A stretch of 52,161 nt of DNA from QHXQ01 sp036389375. Its GTDB lineage: Bacteria > Acidobacteriota > Blastocatellia > Pyrinomonadales > Pyrinomonadaceae. The translations under genes were made by a program, and so were the position numbers. Under the pieces are notes generated by a model. That model was given only the letters and a program-made list of their open reading frames with translations, was not told the DNA's origin and searched no databases. The number at the start of each line of letters is the position of its first letter. The stretch's first letter is position 1. Shown here in pieces: positions 8,637 through 16,652 of the stretch. The stretch is from contig DASVQA010000147.1 in the NCBI GenBank assembly GCA_036389375.1, forward strand, positions 1-52,161. The letters are read 5' to 3'.

Positions 8637-9395
8637 TTAGGCGGGCTGGCGTTGCTGGCGGCGGCGACGCTGCGCGTACAAGCCGGCGAGACCTGTGCCG
8701 AGCAGCGTGAGTGTCATCGGCTCAGGCACGTTCTGCGGCCCCGTCGTGATAGTGAACGCGATGCCGTTGTTCCAGAAGTGGCAGTCCGAGTCGAGACCAA
8801 AGGCAATGTTGTTGCCATTGGCGAGATACTGCGCGAGCAGTTGCAACTGCGCCGCCGAGAACGTGAACGTGTAGGTCTGCGCCGTGGTCGTAAACGAGCG
8901 CGCGAACAGCAGCGAGTTGCCCGTGCCTGAGGCGACAAGCGGATTGTTGGCCAGATCGTTGCCGGCGAAGGCGTCGCTGATGTCCGTGACCGGCGCTTGA
9001 TTAGGGTCGGTGTCTTGATAAGAGGTGACGCCGTTTGAAGTCGCCGAGCGCGTGCTGGTTGACGTTGAATAGGTGCGCGCCGAGTCGAGCAGATGGACGA
9101 AAAGCACGTTGGGATTGGTGTCCCAGTTGCGGATGCTCGTGAAGGTCAGTGTCGCGCCGGTGATGACTTGGCCCTGCGGGATGACGACGTTGTTGACCTG
9201 CCATGTGTAAGCGCGATGGTGATCGAGATCGAACTGGTTCGCACCGCCCTGATAGCTGCTGTTAGTCGGATTGCTGGTGCTGGTGTTGGTGTTGGCTGCG
9301 GTTGCGGGCGGGTGGAAGGTGATGGTGTCGGCCCGCACGGCGGCGGGCAGCCCGACAACGATCAGTGCGGCAAAAGCGACGAACAAATTTTTCAC
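8637..9395 (-). CDS. PEP-CTERM sorted extracellular protein
   Basis: The 252-residue protein has an N-terminal signal peptide (to about residue 22) and a C-terminal sorting signal: a VPEPM motif near 222-226, a short hydrophobic stretch and an arginine-rich tail. PEP-CTERM proteins are recognised by an exosortase and exported into surface or biofilm material. The middle is Ser/Thr/Asn-rich and beta-like, with no recognisable enzymatic motif. The start is GTG at 9395, with AGGAG about 10 nt upstream. No exosortase gene is in the window. Confidence 0.85.
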   Translation of the reverse strand: MKNLFVAFAALIVVGLPAAVRADTITFHPPATAANTNTSTSNPTNSSYQGGANQFDLDHHRAYTWQVNNVVIPQGQVITGATLTFTSIRNWDTNPNVLFVHLLDSARTYSTSTSTRSATSNGVTSYQDTDPNQAPVTDISDAFAGNDLANNPLVASGTGNSLLFARSFTTTAQTYTFTFSAAQLQLLAQYLANGNNIAFGLDSDCHFWNNGIAFTITTGPQNVPEPMTLTLLGTGLAGLYAQRRRRQQRQPA

Positions 9396-9584
9396 GAGCC
9401 TGTTTCTCCTGAACTTGGGTCAACAATTTGGACGAGGATATTAAGGACAGATGTAGGCAACTCTGCGGCACGCCGCACCGCGTCCGCTGAGAAGAGGGTG
9501 TCCTTGTTGTCTGTCTCAGGCAGAAGAAAGTGTTAGTGGCGGGGTTGTTCCAGAAAGCGGGAAGGGCCGGTTTAGCGCAGAAGT

Positions 9585-10058
9585 TTACGCGGCGCTGGCA
9601 GTAAAGACCCGGCGTAGCTCGGTGGGAATCTCGACGGCACGGCGCGTGTCCAGATTCATCGCAACCTGCACGCAGGTTGCACGCGCGCAGAGCGTCTGGT
9701 CGCTCGCACGCGTGAGGTTGTAGCGGAAAGTCGTAGAACTGCGCCCGATGCGCGCGACCGCAACGCTTATGTCAACCTCGTCGCCATAAACCAACGGCAC
9801 GAAGAACTCGGCCTCGACGCGCACGGTCGGGAAGCCGATGCGGCCACGCGCGAGCAGTTGCGCGTAAGAGCCAGCGGCGCGCGCCGCGAAGAACTCTTCC
9901 ATCGCCACGTGGCAGTAGTGGAACAGCACGGGGTAATAGACGAGGCCCGCCGGGTCGGTCTCGCCGAAGCGCACGACGATGCGCGTCGAAAAGGGCTGCG
10001 GGCTGCGGGCTGCGGGCTGAAGAAGATCAGAAGGCTTCTCTTCCATCTCATCGCTCAT
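9585..10058 (-). CDS. Hot-dog acyl-CoA thioesterase (YbgC/4-hydroxybenzoyl-CoA thioesterase type)
   Basis: The 157-residue protein carries the family signature RFGETDPAGLVYYP followed by a helix with MEEFF. The Asp of ETDPAG is the expected catalytic residue. It should hydrolyse short or aromatic acyl-CoAs in the cytosol and might relieve CoA trapping for the aromatic-CoA cluster nearby, which is inference. The first ~23 residues before TRIVVRFGETD are unusual. Part of them is encoded by four tandem heptamers at 9993-10020 (translated QPAARSPQP), so the gene seems to have acquired its N-terminus from a repeat element. Confidence 0.85.
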   Translation of the reverse strand: MSDEMEEKPSDLLQPAARSPQPFSTRIVVRFGETDPAGLVYYPVLFHYCHVAMEEFFAARAAGSYAQLLARGRIGFPTVRVEAEFFVPLVYGDEVDISVAVARIGRSSTTFRYNLTRASDQTLCARATCVQVAMNLDTRRAVEIPTELRRVFTASAA

Positions 10059-10077
10059 CGCTTAGCCTTCAGCCCTT
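9991..10077. repeat. GGGCTGC heptamer array with inverted partner
   Basis: Three exact copies of gggctgc (9993-9999, 10000-10006, 10007-10013) and one gggctga (10014-10020) are followed downstream by the inverted sequence cagccctt (10070-10077), which pairs with aagggctg at 9991-9998. The element covers the start of the thioesterase gene and the stop codon (10076-10078) of the copper-amine-oxidase-like gene. Confidence 0.75.
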
Positions 10078-11830
10078 ACCAACGCACGGGCACCAGGTCG
10101 GGGCCGTGGACGTGTTCGCCGGAGATGGTGAGGGGCGTCATGTGACGCTCGTTGACGGCGTTCGCGGCGTCGAGATGATCGAAGTGCGCGCCGTACCAGA
10201 TGACCACGTCTTTATCGTCCAACGGCTCGTTGCCGATGAAGGCATCAAGCCCCGCTTTGGTGCTGGTGGCTGTTGCGGAGTCGTCCAACTCTGTGTTGCG
10301 GTAGCGCAGCAGCCATAGATCGCCGCTGGCGTAGCCGGTCGCATCGCGCGCCGCCAGACCGTCGTTCTCGTTTGGCCGGATCATGTAGGCCGCGCCGGTC
10401 GCCGGGTTCTGGACGAGCCACGTGATCATGCCCTGAGCGTTGCGCGCCCGCTTGGTTTCAGTGGTGAGCGGGAAGGTGTTGAGCGCGCCGCGCTGCTCGA
10501 AGACGCGGTTGTCCGCGCCGTCAATGTCGAAATCGAAGCGCCAGTAGGCGTGATGATGATGCCCGGCGCAGACGCAACTGTTCGAGGTCGCGCCGTAGCC
10601 GAAGCGCGGACTGATCGTGCCGTCCGCGTGGAAGCCCCACTCGCTGATGTAGCGATACCAGCCGGCGGTCAACTCGCTCACCAGCACAACCTCGTCGCCC
10701 TGCTTGTAGAAGGCTACGCCGCGATAGTTGCCTGTGTCGTTGCCGGTTTCGAGGATCGTCGTGGCCACGTTCGTGCCGCAATCGCGCACGCCGCCGTTTG
10801 TGCCGGGCACGTCCGTGCCCGTCGCCTGAAACATGTTCTCCTGATAAGCCCAATCGCGGTACGGCCCGCAGGCGTCGGCGTCGTACTTCACATTGAAGAC
10901 CGGCACGTGCGCGCGCTTCAAGACCATCCGGCCGAGATACTTCACGTTCAATAGCTCAATGCCCGAAGCGTTCTGGCCCGACGAAGCGGCCGGGCGGATG
11001 GCGAGAAAGCTCCACAACTCTGTGCTGCCCTGCATGATCGTGAACTGATACTGCCCGGCCGCGCCGCGACTCGTCGTCGTTTGATTCGCGCTCGCCGGCC
11101 CGCAGGTCGCTTCCGGAATGGCCGCCGACGTGGGCGGTGCGCCCGCGTCGTAGCGGATGACGTGGCGGCGCGCAAGATTCACGCCGAGCACTTCGTTAGT
11201 ACGCTCCACGTTCGGGTCAACAGGGTCTTGCGCCATCACGCCAACGGTCATGGTGCGCTCGACGCGCCCGTCCGCGCCGCGCTCCGTGTAGATGAGCGGT
11301 GGCATCGTCTGGTACGGCCGCAAGCGCCCGGTCGCCAGCGCCGCGCTAAAGCGCGCATCCGTCTTCAGAATCTTGACGGCGTCCTTAAACTCTTCGTTGC
11401 TCGGCAGTGGTTGATAATCGGAGACGGAGACATTGAGCGTAGCCGGATCGTTGAAGCTGCCTTCGACGTAGACGGTGCGATTGTTGGTGTAGTCGTAGAA
11501 CGTCGCGCGATAGCGTTCGGGCGGCGTGGGCGTGGCGCTGCTCTTATCGTCGGGATTGAGCAACTCGAACGAGAGCATGCGAGAGCGCGCCGTGCGGAGC
11601 AGCTTCAACAGCGGCCCGCGCCGCGCCAGTCGCTGCGAGATGGTCTCGATCTGCTCCTCTGTGGGCCCCCAGGGCGCGACCTGTACGGTCAAAGGCTCAC
11701 CGCGCTGCGCCGCAACAGGCGGGCGCGGCGGCGCAACGGCGCGACCCTTCAACGCCGGCCCGAACGCAAGCCACAGCCCGCTGCACACCACCAACGCGGC
11801 CAAGCCGAACACCAACAGCCATCTTTTCAT
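10076..11830 (-). CDS. Diverged copper amine oxidase-like protein, membrane-anchored or secreted
   Basis: The 584-residue protein starts with a hydrophobic signal or anchor (residues ~4-24). The C-terminal half aligns with the catalytic domain of copper amine oxidases. The segment TAGWYRY, then EWGFHADGTI (388-407), corresponds position by position to the family segment TxxNYDY...DGTI around the topaquinone tyrosine. A run of four His before RFDFDIDG matches the HxH copper site, and the end of the protein carries a WYGAHFDH segment like the third-ligand region. The precursor Tyr392 is kept, but the flanking Asn is Trp391 and the Asp/Glu is Arg393, so cofactor formation is doubtful. It may be a non-oxidase relative. 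It ends 17 nt before the thioesterase gene. Confidence 0.7.
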   Translation of the reverse strand: MKRWLLVFGLAALVVCSGLWLAFGPALKGRAVAPPRPPVAAQRGEPLTVQVAPWGPTEEQIETISQRLARRGPLLKLLRTARSRMLSFELLNPDDKSSATPTPPERYRATFYDYTNNRTVYVEGSFNDPATLNVSVSDYQPLPSNEEFKDAVKILKTDARFSAALATGRLRPYQTMPPLIYTERGADGRVERTMTVGVMAQDPVDPNVERTNEVLGVNLARRHVIRYDAGAPPTSAAIPEATCGPASANQTTTSRGAAGQYQFTIMQGSTELWSFLAIRPAASSGQNASGIELLNVKYLGRMVLKRAHVPVFNVKYDADACGPYRDWAYQENMFQATGTDVPGTNGGVRDCGTNVATTILETGNDTGNYRGVAFYKQGDEVVLVSELTAGWYRYISEWGFHADGTISPRFGYGATSNSCVCAGHHHHAYWRFDFDIDGADNRVFEQRGALNTFPLTTETKRARNAQGMITWLVQNPATGAAYMIRPNENDGLAARDATGYASGDLWLLRYRNTELDDSATATSTKAGLDAFIGNEPLDDKDVVIWYGAHFDHLDAANAVNERHMTPLTISGEHVHGPDLVPVRW

Positions 11831-11945
11831 CTACGACTAATCCTTCAGAAGAGAAACAACCCCGGACGTGCAACCCGCAAGGCGTGAAATGCAGAAACGG
11901 CGAGCATGATATGTAAAACAGTCACCACTGACAAGCGATAAAGAC

Positions 11946-12019
11946 AGTGCCGGGTGACAAGTGACCAGTTAAAGACTTGTGCCTGCTTGCTCGGCACTCA
12001 TCACCTGTCACTCAGCACT
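11946..12019. repeat. Heptamer-related hairpin (GTGACAA type) over the ligase stop codon
   Basis: Arms 11946-11969 and 11996-12019 pair at about 19 of 24 positions. The right arm contains the stop codon (12008-12010) and last codons of the CoA ligase gene, which end S-A-E-stop from agtgctgagtga. It resembles the element at 21428-21517. Confidence 0.7.
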
Positions 12020-13558
12020 GCTCTTAAGCTGCTTGCGATCAATTTTGCCCCGGTCGTTCTTGGGGAGCGCGGGGACGAACTCGATCCAGCGCGGATATTT
12101 GTAGCGGGCGAGGTTGTTTTTGACGAACTCTTTGAGCGCCTGCTCAAGGTCGTTTGAAGGCTCGTGCGGCGGGCGCGGGACGACGAAGGCTTTGGGCTTG
12201 ATGAGACCGTCGCCCGCCTCGTGCCCGACGACGGCGCATTCCAGCACGGCCTCGTGTTGCAACAGGCAGCTTTCGATCTCGACCGGCGCAACAAAGACGC
12301 CGGAGACCTTGAGCATGTCGTCGGTGCGCCCGTGATAGAAGTAGTAGCCCGCGTCGTCCACGTGAAACTGATCGCCGGTCGTACACCAATCGCCCGCAAA
12401 CGTCGCTTTGGATTTTTCGTGCGCCTGCCAGTAACACAGCGCCGCCGAGTCGCCCTTAACACGCAGCGTGCCCATCGCGCCGGTTGGCACGCTGCGCCCT
12501 GCGGCGTCCACGATCTCGGCCTCGTAGCCCGCGACGATGCGCCCGAGACTGCCCGGCCGCACGTCGCCCGGCCGGTTCGTGATGTAGATGTGGAACATCT
12601 CGGCCGAGCCGATGCCGTCGAGAATTTCGACGCCGAACGTGCGCAGCCAGCGCTCGTACAACTCGACGGGCAGCGCCTCGCCCGCCGACAGGCAGAAGCG
12701 CAGGCTCGCCAGATCGCGCTCGGTTGCGCCCGCGACGTTGAGCATTGCGTTGATCATCGTCGGCACGCTCGTTAGCACCGTCGGGCGATAGCGCTCGATC
12801 ATCTCGAACAGCTTTTCCGGGGTGGAGCGTTCGCTGAAGAGTGCGGTCGCGCCGCCGACGGCGAAGGGGAATAACAGGTTCGTGCCCGTCGCGTAGCCGA
12901 AGAATAGTTTCGGCACGGAGACGGTCAGATCGCGTTCATTCAGGCCGAGCACGCCCTTCGCGTAGCATTCGGTGTTGTAGGGCAGGTCGTGGTGCAGATG
13001 CACCGCGCCTTTGGGCCGGCCCGTCGAGCCGGACGTAAACAGCCAGATCGCTATGTCGTCCCTGTGCGTATCGGCCGCCGCCAACTCGGCAGGCATCTGG
13101 TTGACGGTTTGCGCAAACGACGTGAACTCGCCGTGTTGCTGTCCGACGACGAGCGTGCCGCGCAGGTGCTTTGCGCCGCGTGCCGCCGCAGTGAAATTCT
13201 CCAACAGCGATTCGTGGATGACGGCGACGCGCGCCCGCGTGTAGTCGAGATAGTATTCGTAATCGCTCGCGGGCAAGAGCGGATTGACCATCGTAATGAC
13301 CGCGCCGATGCGGCTTGCGCCAAACCAAGTCCACACGAACTCCGGGCAGTCCGGCAGCACGATGAGCACGCGATCTTCCAGCCCCGCGCCCAACGCGCGC
13401 AACGCATGACCCGCACGATTTGACCGGCCCACCGCGTCGCCGTAGGTGTACGTCTCGTCTTTGAAATAGAGACAGACCTTGTCTGCGCGTCCTTCCTCGA
13501 CGTTGTGATAGAGGAAGTAGTCGGCCATGTTGAAGCGTTCGGGGAACTCGACGCGCAT
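12008..13558 (-). CDS. Benzoate/2-aminobenzoate-CoA ligase family enzyme
   Basis: The 516-residue protein is an AMP-forming acyl-CoA synthetase. It has the phosphate-binding loop TSGSTGRPKG, a GSAEMFHIY adenine-site motif, the C-terminal hinge region YYFYHGRTDDMLKVSG and a final DRGKIDRKQL with the adenylation lysine. Its start (FNMADYFLYHNVEEG) and overall sequence fit benzoate-CoA ligases rather than long-chain ligases. It would activate benzoate for BoxB/BoxC and/or anthranilate from kynureninase. It is the only ligase here, so a dual role is plausible; enzymes of this family are known to accept 2-aminobenzoate. GAGGAG lies about 9 nt before the ATG, inside the end of the upstream methyltransferase gene 3 nt away. 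Confidence 0.88.
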   Translation of the reverse strand: MRVEFPERFNMADYFLYHNVEEGRADKVCLYFKDETYTYGDAVGRSNRAGHALRALGAGLEDRVLIVLPDCPEFVWTWFGASRIGAVITMVNPLLPASDYEYYLDYTRARVAVIHESLLENFTAAARGAKHLRGTLVVGQQHGEFTSFAQTVNQMPAELAAADTHRDDIAIWLFTSGSTGRPKGAVHLHHDLPYNTECYAKGVLGLNERDLTVSVPKLFFGYATGTNLLFPFAVGGATALFSERSTPEKLFEMIERYRPTVLTSVPTMINAMLNVAGATERDLASLRFCLSAGEALPVELYERWLRTFGVEILDGIGSAEMFHIYITNRPGDVRPGSLGRIVAGYEAEIVDAAGRSVPTGAMGTLRVKGDSAALCYWQAHEKSKATFAGDWCTTGDQFHVDDAGYYFYHGRTDDMLKVSGVFVAPVEIESCLLQHEAVLECAVVGHEAGDGLIKPKAFVVPRPPHEPSNDLEQALKEFVKNNLARYKYPRWIEFVPALPKNDRGKIDRKQLKSSAE

Positions 13559-13561
13559 CTC

Positions 13562-14371
13562 TCAATTCTCCTCGCGCCGGGCGCGCAGCGAGAACATGTG
13601 CGGGAGCAGCCCGAAGCTGCCTTTGAGCCGCCCCTTGCCCGGCTCGAACTCTTCGAGCGTGCTGTAGAGCGGGATGTACCACATGAAGGGGAACTCGTGG
13701 ACGAATTCAAGGTGCAGCCCCGCGCGCATGACGGCGTTGATGATGTCGCTCAAGGAGTGTTCCCAGTTGTACTCAGGATGCGCGAAGCCGACCGCTGCGC
13801 CCGACGCGGCGTAAGAGCCGTGCGATTCCAACTCAATCGGTTCGGGCGTGCTGAAATAAGGGAACTCGAAGCCGGTGGCGTCGTCGTTGACCATGCCGAA
13901 GATAGGGTGGCTTTCAACGATGTAGAAGAAGCCGCCGGGCTTGAGGAAGTGCGCGATGATCTCGGCCCAACGGTCTAGGTCGGGCAACCACGAGAGCACG
14001 CCGTAGGACGTGAAGACGATGTCGAAGCGGTCGTCGAGCGCACGGGGCAGGTCGTAGATGTTCGACTGGACGAAGCGCGCGTTAATGTTTAATTCCGCGC
14101 TCAAAGCACGGGCGAGCCGGATCGCCTCCGGCGAGAAATCAACGCCCGTCACCTGCGCGCCGAGCCGCGCCCAAGAGAGCGTGTCCTGCCCGAAGTGGCA
14201 TTGCAGATGAAGGAGCGACTTGCCGCTTACGTCGCCGACCTCTGCCAACTCTATCGGCTTGAGCGACGAGCGCCCGGCCTTGAAGCCCGCGATGTCGTAA
14301 AAGTCGGAGTCCGCATGCAGGCGCGTCCAGCCGTCCCAGAGCGAGCGGTTGCTTTCGACGTATTTGTTCAT
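13562..14371 (-). CDS. Class I SAM-dependent methyltransferase in the tryptophan branch
   Basis: A Rossmann methyltransferase of about 269 residues. Motif I is LLHLQCHFGQDT with a following VTGVDFSPEAI, and motif IV is near FDIVFTSYGVLSWLPD. The substrate cannot be deduced. An open frame extends upstream to 14422, but that overlaps the tryptophan dioxygenase gene, and MNKYVESNRSLWDG at 14371 is the natural start. It is sandwiched between the dioxygenase (31 nt away) and the CoA ligase (3 nt away), which ties it to the same transcript. It may be a detoxifying or side-reaction enzyme, which is inference. Confidence 0.8.
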   Translation of the reverse strand: MNKYVESNRSLWDGWTRLHADSDFYDIAGFKAGRSSLKPIELAEVGDVSGKSLLHLQCHFGQDTLSWARLGAQVTGVDFSPEAIRLARALSAELNINARFVQSNIYDLPRALDDRFDIVFTSYGVLSWLPDLDRWAEIIAHFLKPGGFFYIVESHPIFGMVNDDATGFEFPYFSTPEPIELESHGSYAASGAAVGFAHPEYNWEHSLSDIINAVMRAGLHLEFVHEFPFMWYIPLYSTLEEFEPGKGRLKGSFGLLPHMFSLRARREEN

Positions 14372-14402
14372 ATCGTTAACGCGCGCTGGTGCAAATTGGC
14401 GC

Positions 14403-15263
14403 TCAAGCTTGCGGCCCGGCAAAGGGGCAACCGCCTGCGCCGTGCCCCGTGTCGAGATGCGTGCGCGCTTCCCATAATTCAGGGAAGAATTTTTGATCGA
14501 GCGTCGTGCGCAAATAGCCGATGCCTTCGGAGCCGCCCGTGCCGCGCTTCGAGCCGACCATGCGCTCGACCATCTTGACGTGGTGCGCGCGCCAGAGTTG
14601 GAAATACTCGTCGTGCGCGATCAAAGCTTCGGCTAACTGAAACTCTTCCACGCGCGTCTCAAAGTGCGTCAGCACTTCAAGCACGGCGCGGACGCGGCGC
14701 GCGTAACGCTGCTGTTGCTCGTCGGCCGTGCAGGCGGGGTCGTCCGCCGGCGCGTCCAGCCCGCGCCGCCGCAGGTAGGCGTAGAACGCTTGGCCGAGCG
14801 TCGGGCGCTGGAAGCGTGTACGCAGGCGCTCGGTGGCAAACTCGTCGTCGCTGAAACTGACGAGCAGCGCCTCGTTCTTCAACCCGGAGACGAACTCGAT
14901 CTCGCGGAACTGCATAGACTGAAAACCACTCGCCGGGTTCAACTCGTCGCGGAAGCCGAGAAAGCTGATCGGCGTCATCGTCTCTAAGATGTGTATCTGC
15001 GCGATGAGCACCTTCTCGATCTCGCCCACGCGCGCACAGGCGAGCGCGGCGGCGAAGGCGCGATCCTGTTCGATAAAGGCGAGCGCCGCGTCCAACTCGT
15101 GCAGGATTTGCTTGAACCAGAGTTCGTAGGCCTGGTGGATCGTGATGAACAGCAGTTCATCATGGTGCGCCGGGTCGGACAGGCACGCTTGCAGCCCGAT
15201 CAACTCGGGCACGCGCAAATACTTGTTATATGAGAGCGGCGTCGAGCCGCCATAGTTTTTCAT
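14403..15263 (-). CDS. kynA: Tryptophan 2,3-dioxygenase
   Basis: The 286-residue protein has the usual family length. Hallmarks are YNKYLRVPELIGLQ at the start, HDELLFITIHQAYELWFKQ, FLGFRDELNPASGFQS, and the C-terminal heme/substrate segment HHVKMVERMVGSKRGTGG followed by GYLRTT. It is a cytosolic heme enzyme that opens the indole ring to N-formylkynurenine. Kynureninase is the next gene upstream and the methyltransferase and CoA ligase follow. No formamidase gene is in the window. The region just before the ATG is occupied by a heptamer hairpin and shows no Shine-Dalgarno sequence. Confidence 0.95.
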   Translation of the reverse strand: MKNYGGSTPLSYNKYLRVPELIGLQACLSDPAHHDELLFITIHQAYELWFKQILHELDAALAFIEQDRAFAAALACARVGEIEKVLIAQIHILETMTPISFLGFRDELNPASGFQSMQFREIEFVSGLKNEALLVSFSDDEFATERLRTRFQRPTLGQAFYAYLRRRGLDAPADDPACTADEQQQRYARRVRAVLEVLTHFETRVEEFQLAEALIAHDEYFQLWRAHHVKMVERMVGSKRGTGGSEGIGYLRTTLDQKFFPELWEARTHLDTGHGAGGCPFAGPQA

Positions 15264-15282
15264 GAGTGCTGAGTCGTGACTG

Positions 15283-15340
15283 CTGAGGGCTGAGGGCCGA
15301 GCCGGAAGTTTTCACTCAGCCCTCAACCCTCAGCCCTCAG
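15283..15340. repeat. GAGGGCT heptamer hairpin between kynureninase and dioxygenase genes
   Basis: Arms 15283-15301 (ctgagggctgagggccgag) and 15322-15340 pair at 17 of 19 positions around a 20-nt loop. The unit is a tandem GAGGGCT/GGGCTGA heptamer. It lies in the 83-nt gap between two minus-strand genes of the same pathway and might modulate the kynureninase-to-dioxygenase transcript. Confidence 0.8.
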
Positions 15341-15346
15341 GACTTT

Positions 15347-16534
15347 CTAAAACGCTGCGCCCGCCGCCTCGCTGGCGGCATAGGCGCGCGTGTCAACGAT
15401 CTTGCGTAGCTCGCTGATGGCTAATTCAAGTTCTTCGTCTTTCGTGTAGAAGTGGGGCGACAGACGTATACCTGCGCCGGGCCGGTAGTCGCAGATGATC
15501 TCGCGGCGCACCAGTTCTTTGGTGACGGCCGCCGCGTGCTCGACGTTGACGGTGATCGTGCCGCCGCGCTCGGCCGCTGTGCGCGGGCTGGTCACGTCGA
15601 AGCCTGCTTCAGTGGCCAACTCGATCAAGCGGTTCGTCTGACGCACGCTCTTGGCGCGAATCGCGGGGACGCCGATCTCGTTGATGATGTGATAGCCGGA
15701 GCGCGCGGCGTAGAGCGCGGGGATGGCGGGCGAGCCGTGCAGGAAGCGGGCGATGCCGGGCGCGTAGGCGAGCGCGTCGGCAAAGGCGAACGGCGCTTCG
15801 TGCGCCATCCAGCCGGTCACTTTGGGTTCGAGTTGTTCGTGCCAGCGCGGATGCACGTAGAGATAGCCCGCGCCGGGGCCGCCGCACAGCCACTTGACCG
15901 AGCCACCCGTGCAGAAGTCAACGTCCAACTCCGTGACGGAGAAGGGCACTGTGCCAGCGGACTGATAAGTGTCTAGGACAACAAGCGCGCCAACCTCGTG
16001 CGCGCGTTCCGTGATGGCGCGCGCATCTTGCAGGTAGGCGCTCTTAAAGAGTACGTGCGAGAGCGGCACGAGCAGCGTCTCTTCGTCAATCGCGGCGAGC
16101 ATGCGCGCGAGCGGTGCGGTCGTGCCGTCGGTCGAAGGCACACGCTCGATGCGAAACCGCCCGTCGCGTGCGTGCGCTTCATAGACGTACATCACGGACG
16201 GAAATTCCAACTCGCTGTAGACGATCTTGTTGCGTCGCCCTTGCGGCTCGAAACAGGAGAGGATGAGCGACTGGCAGACCGAGACGTTCTGGTGCATGGC
16301 GACCGTGCGCGGCGGTGCGCCGATGATGCGCGCCACCTCGTCGCCGATGCTCAGAGGCATCTCCCACCAACCCTCGGCCCATGCGCGCACGCCCCGCGTC
16401 GCCCACATCTCGGCGTACTCGCGCAGGCTCTCGTAGGTCTGACGCGGCATCGCACCGAGACTGTGCGAGATCAAATAGACGGCGCTATCGAGAATCGGAA
16501 ACTCCGCACGCCACTTGAGCAGTTCGTCGGCCAA
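15347..16534 (-). CDS. kynU: Kynureninase (PLP-dependent, aminotransferase class V fold)
   Basis: About 395 residues. The PLP lysine sits in GGSVKWLCGGPG, with the cofactor-contacting Asp in VLDTYQSAG upstream. YLISHSLGAMP near the start and GWMAHEAPFAF after the lysine fit kynureninase. It would cleave kynurenine to anthranilate and alanine. The open frame continues to a GTG at 16579, but the TTG at 16534 is preceded by a strong GGGGAGGA (16544-16551) and gives the family-typical start M-ADELLKWRAEFPIL, so I prefer it. The old-yellow-enzyme gene diverges from the same gap, which contains a TATATT -10-like box. A related class V lyase acting on another substrate cannot be excluded. Confidence 0.85.
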   Translation of the reverse strand: MADELLKWRAEFPILDSAVYLISHSLGAMPRQTYESLREYAEMWATRGVRAWAEGWWEMPLSIGDEVARIIGAPPRTVAMHQNVSVCQSLILSCFEPQGRRNKIVYSELEFPSVMYVYEAHARDGRFRIERVPSTDGTTAPLARMLAAIDEETLLVPLSHVLFKSAYLQDARAITERAHEVGALVVLDTYQSAGTVPFSVTELDVDFCTGGSVKWLCGGPGAGYLYVHPRWHEQLEPKVTGWMAHEAPFAFADALAYAPGIARFLHGSPAIPALYAARSGYHIINEIGVPAIRAKSVRQTNRLIELATEAGFDVTSPRTAAERGGTITVNVEHAAAVTKELVRREIICDYRPGAGIRLSPHFYTKDEELELAISELRKIVDTRAYAASEAAGAAF

Positions 16535-16652
16535 AAAGATTCGTCCTCCCCGTGTGCAGACAATATATTTCGTGAGCACAACGCGCGTCTAGCACGGCTC
16601 GGCGTGCTGCGCGCGCGCCGAAGCTGTTACACTTGCCCGGCCGACGCACAAT

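Noticed and set aside
9991..10020. Tandem repeats considered as a CRISPR array
   Set aside because: Units are 7 nt with no unique spacers and no cas genes nearby; this is a simple tandem heptamer.
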